Shown here: piece by piece, positions 25,501 through 36,000 of the stretch
How positions within the stretch are numbered: the stretch's first letter is position 1
How the letters are laid out: every line of letters begins with the position of its first letter
Source: Ciona savignyi
Taxonomy: Eukaryota > Chordata > Ascidiacea > Phlebobranchia > Cionidae
Length of the DNA stretch: 64,000 bases
Direction of reading: 5' to 3'
NCBI GenBank assembly: GCA_000149265.1
Contig: CH003381.1
Location: 1,759,674-1,823,673 of the forward strand
Made by a program: the position numbers and the translations under genes
Notes under the pieces: model-generated
The model's database searches: none
What the model was told of the DNA's origin: nothing
What the model saw: only the letters and a program-made list of their open reading frames with translations

Positions 25501-27099
25501 AATTAAGAATCCAATGTTTGTAACCAAAACGCTTTTACCCAAAGTAAACGATACATGTCTTTATTGTAAATTGTAATTTGGGCTGTATCACAATACGAAT
25601 GTGGAGATTTGGCTTAGGCTATGGGGAAATGCGTAAGTTAATAACAGGTGTATGTTCCGACCCTTTGTTATGGGTAATTTAACAACACACGTAGAGTTAT
25701 CGTGCAAATAATTAATACAACGGTTCCAAAACACAAAACTAATACTATCATGTCTCCTATTTAATGCGTTAATAGATCAGTTTTGTAAATATACCGGTCT
25801 AATGTTTATCCTTATTTAGGTTTTAATGTGCTCGAGCTACTTACTCAGATCACAAATTCTTGATTACTGAGGACTCATTACCTTGCCAAGCACAGTTGCT
25901 GCTTACAGGTCCTCAAAAGATCCGAATGATAACGAAATGCTTACCTTAACCTGACTAAACTCTCGTTTCTAGAAAGTTCTCGGTCCTTTCCAAGACCGTC
26001 GATTTCGAATAAAAAAGGCAGCCCAGGGGGATACAAATTAAGGGAATTCCCCATTTAACAAAGAGATACGTACTGATTGTAACGCCTGTGTTATTCGATC
26101 AAAACTTGAAACACTCAGGCGAAGTGTTATATCGTTCCCTAAATAACTTTTCTGATCAAATTTCAGTATAAGCATAAACTATATATCTATAGAGTATGCC
26201 CATATATAGGTTATCTCCCGTTGATTGGTTAACACATCGAAACGTATTGCAGATTGATGAAATTAGGCTATCCGTTGGTGTACCGGAACTACTGCAGTGT
26301 GATGTATTCAATTATAGCGATCATACGTCGTTAGTTTAACTGATTTATCCAATGTATTAAGGTTAACGCCTGCAATGAGGTTACAAAAACCAGTTGGTTA
26401 GATCATAGCTGTAGCACTATAGTTTATTAAATGATATTTTATTTAAAAAAAAGTTTTGCGTAGTGCAGGCCGACGGTGCCAAATTGACAGTGAGAAAGTT
26501 TCCAAACACAGATAGCTTTACAAAGAATAAAAAAATGTTTTAAAAAAGTTGGCACTGCATTTATTATATGAACGGTAAACATAAAATGTAAGTGTAAATT
26601 CCAAAAAAAGTGTATTTATAAATACAGATACTTAAAAAATGTGAAATACAATAAGCCATTATTACTTGAATGTTAATTCCCAGATCAACGTTTTGCTGCT
26701 TGGTTAACAGCTATATTAAAAAAAATAATGAAATATATATTTACACTATGTACACCACGTGGGAATGGAAGAAAGGAAGTCAAATATAAAGGGCGGTCAC
26801 ACCACACTTGCATAAGGTTTCACAAACCAAAGAAGGAAAGATTGGGTCTGAGGATTTAGCACCGTGCAGTTGCTAATCAGCACCCATTTTATCGGCAAAG
26901 GCCGAATTTGCCGCTATGGCACAAACATGTAAGTCAGTTCAATGCAAACCAAAGCCAGTATTTTCTTGGAAAAGTAGTTGTTTGGTCCAGGTCAATTCGT
27001 AGGAAATGTCACGAAAGAATAAAGTTTGAATCCTTTTTTCATTTTGGTAATGCTTTTTTTTATATTATTTTTGGTAATTTTTATTTTTTTTTTAAATTG
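22570..27099. other. Intergenic region between gene B and gene C
   Basis: AT-rich, with no convincing gene. It is repeated almost unchanged at 38716-47232, apart from the LTR fossil there. It must hold the promoter of gene B. A decayed SINE lies at 23020-23140, and a GC-richer block with CCAAT, CACGTG and ACGTCA lies at about 24364-24460. Confidence 0.5.
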
Positions 27100-30000
27100 T
27101 CAGTTAGTCGAATAAATAGCAGAACTTGTCTCCATATAGTTTTGGAAATGGCAACAAATTGAATTCAGTTCAGCCGATCTTAATTTTTCCACTACATATT
27201 GTTCGTTGAAGTTAGATGCTTTTTTTTGGCTAACTTTTTCAATTAAACGAATTCGGAATTCCGATGGGTTGTCTGCAATATAAAAGTTGGGCAATCAATA
27301 TGTATAGGGTTTGATGAATAGGATAGGATAGGATAGGATATTCATGTTTATCCCCGTGAATGGGAAAACCTAGGGGGTTATCACACGGGCAATCGTCAGA
27401 TCACCGCGCGCCCATCGTCGGGTTACCGGAGCTATTGCAGTGTGTTGTATATGATAGACACGTTCCTTCAATTTGGTAGAACCCATTAATCCGCTGGGTT
27501 CAGGCAATGTCCGTAAAGTGCCTTGCCCAAGGACACAACCGTCTAGCTAGCGACCAGTTTCGCACCTGCAACCTTTCGATTGAAAGGCGACGCACTTAAC
27601 CGCTAGACCATCGGGCCGGTTAAGCACGTCTCTTGAATAAATTGATGATTACAAATGCTGGAAATACCATTTTATTATTAATTAATTAGTTTTCATAATA
27701 GGTTACATACGTTTTGCCAATTCGTCGATATCTGCTGTAGATAGGTTACAGCTTCTTCCTAACTTCTGTAACTGCTCATTTGTCATTTTCGCATTTTCAG
27801 TCTTGAAAAACGCTACACATTCTAAAAGAAGTGCAAAACATGACACAATGATTTTACACTAGGAATACACAATGTGAAACAAGACTAGTACACATGATGT
27901 TTTACCCACTCTCTAGTATGAATGACTTTTATTTTGTTTTTGGCCTATGCTACCCAATTGTCCAACTGAACAGTTTGTTGTGTTATTGGCGAAGAATCGA
28001 AATTGGCTATTACTCTGTGTTAATTGGCAAAGCACTTAGCAGACATCACATAAACCCAGAGGATTAATGTAAGTACTAAAACTAAATGGTCTTAATCTTA
28101 TACGGCACACTACAATAGCTCATGTTTGCCCTTATAATTGCCATTGTGATAACTTGCGTTTTTTTCCAATCACACAGATAAAACATGAAAAAGGGTGTAT
28201 AGTTAATGGAAATCATTTCTTCAAATTCTTACTTCTAGAATGCGTGAGATTAGATTGTAAGTTGGATGGCTGGGCACATTCAGCAACCGTCGTAAGTTGG
28301 ATGGCTGGGCACATTCAGCAACGAATGGAATGTCAATATAGTGTTATTTATGGACATAGGATATCTCCATGAACGGGAAAACACAAAGGGCATTAAAACA
28401 TGATTACCTCGCACCCACCATCGGGTTACTAAATCTATTGCAGTTTGTTATGCATGATTCAGACATTTCATTAATTTAGTAGAACCCCTTATTCTACTGG
28501 GTTAAGTTTAAGCAATGTCTGTTAAGTGCCTTACCCAAGGACACAACCGACTAGCTAGCCGCTAGTTTTAAAATCCTTTTAGCTAAAAGGTGATGCACTA
28601 ACCCACCAAGCTAATCAGTCGGACATTTGTATTCATGGATTATACAGTTATATATATACATTCATTTGTCAAGTATCCTAACTAAAATCCCAACAAGTAT
28701 CCTAACTAAATTACCCAAAAAAACATTTAATGTTGAAAACCCAATCATTATATTATCAAGATTTACCTGATGATGAAACCTGTGTAATAAAAATGTCAAA
28801 CTATGCCTGTTCTTAGTATTCACCCAGAATTACCATCTCTTAAGGATATTGGACTAGTTATGTCACAAATGTCATGTTCACTTTGGACATGAATGGACCC
28901 AGAATTAAATGTTATTTCTGAGACAGCATCTAAAGATTTTAAAAATTGTTATTGCAATACAGAAAAATTACTACATAATTTATTTACAAGTTGAATCCAT
29001 CTTTTATTTTTCTATAGTTCATTTAAAAAATAATGTTTTATTTTTCCACTTTAACGTCAACCCTCGTTAGTTCCTATTAAACTAACAAAAAAAGGATAAA
29101 GGTAACAATGACAGGAATTTAACTAATGTCTTAAGATTTTACCTATTGAATTACCACCATCTGAGTTTTGCAACAATGTTTCTAAAGTAGGATCCTCATC
29201 ATTGGATTTAATCTCACATGGTAAATGAGTTGGAGGATTACCTGATAATTCAAAAATTATTTGCAATAGGATGGTCTTGTTTATTCCCAGGACTGGAATA
29301 AAGAAGGATGATACAACACTAGAAATCTCCTAAGGATTACTAACATAGGGTTGTTGCAGCTATTAAAATGTTTTAAACATTTTATACTTTTCAAGAATAA
29401 CGCCTAAAACATGTAAAAAGGCTTAACCTTTATTAATGGAAATAATAGCTTTAACAATAGATAGTATTAACTGACACAGGATTCCATACCCTGTATACAA
29501 ATGAAGCAAACATGCACTAATAGTACATTTAACCATATGCCAGTGTGGCATTCCTTAAATACATAAGAACCCTTTTAAAACACAAAAGCTATTATAACAT
29601 AACCTAGAAATAAAAAAAATTACCTTTGTCTTTATCAACTAACGGTTCTGCTTCATTTATTATATTGATAGAATCCCCTCTTGAACATTTAAACCTGATA
29701 AACATAATCTGAATAATATTTTATACTACCCGTAATTGTATTGTATATATCATTCAAATGTTACCAAGTGATACACAGGAATACTAACTATGGTTATGTT
29801 CAAAATTAAACAGCTGCAACACATTTTATCATTAATCATCTATTTAAATGAACAACATAAATTAATGGGTTAAACCAGGGGTCTCAAACATGCGGCCCGC
29901 CGACCAATAATTTATGGCCCTCAAGCAACCTGACACATGTATACTAAATTGTCCTACAAATATTATACCTTTATGTTAATAGTACATGCCGAGTTGAAAA

Positions 30001-33000
30001 ACACTGCATAGCCATAGGGCCATAGGACTAATGCAGCTAAAGCTATATCAAGCCTATAAAGTGCGTGTATTCTATACATACCCTGGCTATCTCAGCACAG
30101 TGCCTGGTTGTGTCTATTTATAGCACAGACTCGGACTTTGTCACAAACTTATTACGTAATAAGCTTCTGTTTCATAATAATCTTTAGGCAAGAAGCTGCT
30201 ACTCACGCAGTTTCTGTTTATATTAGTATTAGCGCAGTCTTGCATGTTAGAAAATACCACTGTTTAAGCTTGTGCTTCAAGCCAAATTTTAATTTTTTGT
30301 AAGGCCGTGTAACATTGCAAATGTCGTTGTCAAAGCCAAAGAAAAGAAAAGTTGAGAAAGAGAACAGAAATTTTCAAGAAAAGTGGCAAAATAAGTATTT
30401 TGTAACAGAAGCGAGAGACAAAGTACAATGCTTGATTTGCCTAGAAACTGTGGCAGTACGAAAGGAGTATAACATTAAGAGGCATTACGAGACGAAACAC
30501 AAAAATCAATATGATGTTTTTAGTGGGAAAATGCGAGAGGAAAAAATTACACAACCAAAGTCTTTTCAAACTTGAACGAAACAAGTAAAAATGCTGTACG
30601 GGCCAGTTTTGCTCTGAGTGAAAAGATTGCACAATCCTCACGACCAATTACTGAAGGTACTTTTATAAAGGAGTGTCTTCTAACAGCTAGTGATATTCTT
30701 TGTCCTGAGAAAAAGAAACTTTTTGAGAGTATTAGCTTGTCAGCAAATACTGTTGCCAGTCGAATCACAGAGTTAGCAAGTAATTCATATCAGCAACTTA
30801 CTGCTGCTGCTAAAAATTTTGAAACATTTTCACTTGCCCTTGATGAAAGCACAGGTGTTACAGACGTTTCTTACTGTGCTGTATTTATTCGAGGTGTTGA
30901 CAAAGATTTTAATATTACTGAGGAATTGTTGGACTTGCTACCACTGAAAGGAACTTGTACTGGACAAAACGTGTTTAATGAACTGGAAATGTGCATTGAA
31001 CGTGCAGGGTTAGATTGGTCAAAGCTTGTGGCAGTAGCTACAGATGGGGCCCCTGCAATGTGTTCTGAAAGGGTGGGCTTAGTTGGCCTTCTAAATAACA
31101 AAGTAAAAAAACTTGGAGAATATATCTCTGCTGTACATTGTATTATTCATCAGGAGGCACTTTGTGGAAAAAAGATCCAGATGAAAAATGTTATGGATGT
31201 AGTTGTGAAGACTGTGAACTTCATACGTGCAAGGGCTCTGAATCACAGGCAGTTTACCTCTTTTTTGTCTAGCATGGAGAGTGAATATGGAGAGTTGCTT
31301 TATCATACAGAAGTGAGGTGGCTGAGTCGTGGAAATGTTCTGAAGAGGTTCTTTGCTTTGAGAGAAGAAATTGGGTTATTCATGGCAATGAAAGAAAATG
31401 ATATTCCTGAACTCAGCAATCCCACTTTCATATCGAACCTTGCATTTCTTACTGATTTGGCAGACCACTTAAATACGCTGAACCGCAGTCTGCAGGGTCC
31501 AAAACAAGTTATCACTATCATGTATGACTGTGTTAAAGCTTTCAAGTGCAAGCTTTTATTGTGGAGAAAGCAGCTTGGAAATGGAAACTTTGCACACTTC
31601 AAGACTTTGCAGTCACTGGGCAGGGTTGATGCTGAATGTCTGACTGAGTATGTGAAAATAATTGGAAATTTACATACAGAATTTGAGCGCCGATTTCAAG
31701 ACTTTCTGGCTTTGGAAAAACAATTTGTGCTTTTTGCTACTCCCCTAGTAGTGGATGTTGAAAGTGTGAGGGAGGACCTTCAGATGGAGTTAATGGAGCT
31801 TCAGTGTGACACCCTGCTAAAGCAGAAATATGCGGAGGTTGGGATTCCGGAATTCTACAAGTTCCTACCATTCGACAAGTTTCCCAAATTGTGTGCCTTT
31901 GCTCTGCGAATTCTGGCAATGTTTGGCAGTACATATGTATGTGAACAGTTCTTCTCCACCATGAAGGTAAACAAGTCTGCCATCAGATCAAGGCTGACTG
32001 ATGAACACTTGCAGTCTGTATTAAGACTTGCTACTATCAAAGACGCAAGCCTGAAGCCAGATATAGGCTCATTAGTAAATTCTAAGCGTATCCAGAAGTC
32101 TTCCGTCTGACTCTCAAAGTTCAAAGAAACCTCATAAAGACTTTCATTATAAATTGCCTATCAACTTAAAATTAAAATAAACTTAAAAAAGGGAATTTAA
32201 TTAAAAGTTATGATTAATATGATTTATTTTTTTAAATTTTACTCTTCTAAAGAGGACCGAATTTTGTGTGGCCCCTGGATCGCCTATTTATCACATATTG
32301 GCCCCTTTCTTGCCTTGAGTTTGAGACCCCTGGGTTAAACTTAAAGAGTTTTTTAATCAAATAAATATACCACACAATCATAACTCAAAGTGTAAGCATG
32401 TATTTCCTTCCTTAATTATTACACTTAAGTTAAAATAAAACTGCCATGTTTAGTATAGTTTTGCTCCCTCTTTACATAATATTACTACCAATATTACATT
32501 AACAAGCAAAATAAATATTTGAAAATATCGATTAAAGTAAATAACCATTTTATTAAGCACTATTAAACTATTTATCTAGAGAGGATTAATTTAATTTGAA
32601 ACTTACTCTTCAATTGGTGCGGGAACTTGCAATGGTGGTTTGACTGAAGACTTCCTTTTTCTCTGTCAAATTAACAACAAAAAATATTTAATTTTGTTTA
32701 ATAATGTTGTCTGCTCTTTAAAAATATGTATTTCAAAGTACAGTAATACTAAAATCTGTGTTGTATGGACATACTTCATAGGGATAGAAGAATGTTAATG
32801 TATGTTTATGTATGACACAGAAAGAAGAAGTTTAACCTTATTAAGTAAAACATAGAAGGTGTAGCAATTATAAGTGCAAATCGCCACCAAGTTGAAACAA
32901 AATTGAAAGTTTTTGGCTATTGCAAGTTATTCATTGTATGGTTGCACTTACTATCGCTCACATGCATGTTAGCATATGGCGTCAAGTTAGCAAATGATCT

Positions 33001-36000
33001 GATTTTAACACTTAAAGAAAAAATACGCTATAGATGGCGTATAACCAATTAACCCTTTAACTGCCCGAAAATTACATAAGTAGAAAAGTATACGGCCGAT
33101 TTTGATCAGTGAGATGGTGCTGGAGAGCTTAATAATTTCAGCGTTTACCAATATAAATTTATATATGGGTTTGCATTAGAATTTTTTTAGTTATTTGAGT
33201 TTTAAAAAATGTATACATATATGTGCGGTTTTAGTTGTTTTAACTAGTTCTAATTTTAATTTTAGTCCCCGATTAGTTTATAACTATTGTCGTCATGGTG
33301 CGCTTGTTTGGTTTGAAAACAAGCCATTCGTTTTGCGCTTGTACATTTTGGAGTAGGCTATTTTTTGAGCTTATGGAGGCTAAAAACAGGTATTCTGTTG
33401 AAGAAGCTGCCCTTTTGTTAGCTGATAATGATTCTGGAAGCAGTTGTGCTTCATTTTCGAGTAGTTCTAGCCATGAAGAACCCTTTTGAAGCTGTTTTGC
33501 AGCAGATTTGTTTTCCTATGGCTATGTGTTTGTGTTTTATTAGGCGAGTGTAAAAAAAAAAATTTTTTTAATTTGCGTATTACGACGCCATCAGTCAAGT
33601 TTTGACGTCATCACAAAAAAAATAGTACAAAAATGTTCCAAAGATAATCATAAATAACTTTGCTACATACTGTTTTGTTTGTAAATGAGAAAAAAAGATA
33701 GTTTTTGTTGATCCAAATACTAACACATGACGTCATTGCACAATGCATGACGTCATCAAAATTTTAATGATATTAAAAAAAAGAAAATTTATTACTGAAC
33801 AACTTTTCTGTTGATCATATAAAGCTTACATCAATAGTTTTTTTAACAGAAGCTTCTAACCTAAGTTGACTTAGCCAAAAAATGACCTAAAAAACAACCA
33901 GCAGTTAAAGGGTTAAGAGTTCTATGTGCGGAAGGATGTGAAAAGTGGTCCCTTAATCTTTGTTGTTAAATGACTGTTTTGCTGAGTAACAATGGTGGTG
34001 ATTTCCAATGTATGTTTGGTTAAAAACAGCATGTTCTAGGCTGCGCGGGGGTATTTATGTTTAGCTGTAAAGTTTTGTAATAGTGGAGCAGTGCTTTGTG
34101 AAATAAAGGTGTTGATTGTGCATCTGCTAGCAGTTTTCTTGGGAAAAAGTTGCCGATGTACCAAGGGGTATGGGTTCAAAATTTTAAGTAACATTTTAGA
34201 GGGTTTTTAGTTTAGACTGCAGATCCAAGCTTTAATTCTTGATTATAAAAAAATCCAAGACTTCCTATGTCAGGATTGTGGGCCTTTCCGCACTGGCCAG
34301 GAGAGAAAAAGCTTTAACATATCGTTTATTTATTAAAGTTTAGTTTTCAAGAATATGTAACGTATTATTTTATCACACTTTGTGCCATATCACTTTAAGT
34401 CAGCCTAAAAAAGAAAGTAGTTTTGTTTTCAGTGATATTTCAGTGATCAACAAAGGGTACCTTTAAAAAACTTTTCACGCGAATTTTGTTTTTGCACCCT
34501 TATGCATTTTAGAAACTCGGCGCCTATACTCACAGGTGTCGTTAAACATATTTTGATTATATTAAGGCATACAAAAAAACATAGGGCCTTTTAAGATTTT
34601 CAATGCGACTTATGTGCGAGTCAACTCTAAATTTAACTTTTTTAACACAAAACTAATAGTGCGACCTATAGGCGAGTATATAAGCTAGATTATGGTGAAA
34701 TTTTTTTTAAAATGTGATGCTTAAAAATTCCTTGAAACATACTAGATTTATTAAGCAATGCATTCATAGCATACAGCCAAAAAAAATTTTCTTATGTTCA
34801 TACTTACATTTTTGCAGTAGATTACAAAGCCAAGTAAAACAGACACAGCCGAAAATATTAAAACTTGAAAGGAAATGCTTGCACAATCTGAAAACAGTAA
34901 TAGAATTAGAAATAGCGTTTCTATAGTTAAAAAAACATAAAACACACACACCTATTAAGATATAATGTGCTGCAATCATGTTAATAAAACAATAGGGAGT
35001 ACAAAAAAGGACAATTTGTCATTTTAGTTGGCATTGTTTAAACCCAGCGATTACTTCTTTAGATTCTATATGTTTAATTTGAAAACAGAACAATATATAT
35101 AACTTAATATTTAAATACTTTAAGATCTAAATTTCAAAGATTCAAATACTATATTTTGCATCTTTTTCCCAACCCACAATCGTACACAAATATTAATTAT
35201 TACAAGGTGGAGCTAGTTTAGCATGTGTTGTTGGTTCCAATGTTTTGGCTTCAGTTGTAACTTGAATGCTCTTTGGAGTTTGAGTTGTTGTCTTTTTTCT
35301 GAAATAACATTACATCGAAGCTACTTCTTGTCTGAATAACTGATCTAATCGGAATCTTGGCAAAAAGGGAGTTGTTAATACTAGCAAACAAAAGAAAGTT
35401 TTATCACTGGTTTACTGTAGGTTAATTTGCAGACAGATCACAAAGGTTAAACAGGTATTATTATAAGATATAGAGATACAATATGAGCTCTTTAAATAGT
35501 GTAAATTGTATCTTGGTTATAAAAAAATGTTTGTATTAAAAGATAACAAATATTGATACAGAAGATTCACTATAACCCAAGGTTGGGCTCAATGAAATAT
35601 GTTGGTTACTTGTGTGGAAAGCTCCTATACATATCCGGAAAGTCATCTGATGGATGCCATTGAAATTACGCTCCTTTCATTTTCCTCTTTCACAGTTATA
35701 TATATGAATATTCCATAACAGTTCAGATGAAAATGTACAGCAGAAGTTTAATTAGGTGTAGGATACCTATGTGGTTAATGTTGACATTTAGTTATTGCAA
35801 AATAATTTTAAGCCGATTTTAGAAAAAACTAATTTTGATTTTAACTAGGTTTTGTTTTCGTTTTATTTTAAAAATTTTTACCTTTTGTCATGAATATTTG
35901 TATACTAAAGATTTTAAAGTTCATTTTCTACCTCTTTTTTCTGCATGGCTCTGTAGCAGACACTACGTTGGACTCAAACCCTCTTCCACATTTTTGACAC

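Larger units (their letters stand above)
16180..28324. repeat. 12 kb tandem segmental duplication, left copy
   Basis: Runs from an intron of gene B to the remnant of a D-type exon. It pairs with 28326-48365. The part from about 22.5 to 28.2 kb is nearly identical to 38.6-48.36 kb once the LTR fossil is removed: the last exon and the SINE at 27319-27619 match 47452-47752 almost base for base. The part over the gene bodies is more diverged. No gene lies in the intergenic portion 22570-27099, which holds AT-rich DNA, a decayed SINE (23020-23140) and a stretch near 24364-24460 with CCAAT, CACGTG and ACGTCA motifs that could be promoter-like. Confidence 0.85.

Noticed and set aside
25367-25576. 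Open frame repeated at 45452-45721
   Set aside because: Present in both segmental copies only because the DNA is duplicated. The frames end at different places and no protein family is recognised.
26908-27162. 84 aa plus-strand frame, identical at 47041-47295
   Set aside because: It overlaps the opposite strand of the last death-domain exon and its 3' flank; identity reflects the duplication.
28768-28780. 13 nt micro-exon in gene C
   Set aside because: It has an AG before and GT after, but including it breaks the frame; it is a leftover of a deleted B-type exon.
31303-31934. Minus-strand frames of 65-99 aa
   Set aside because: Shadows of the hAT transposase frame.
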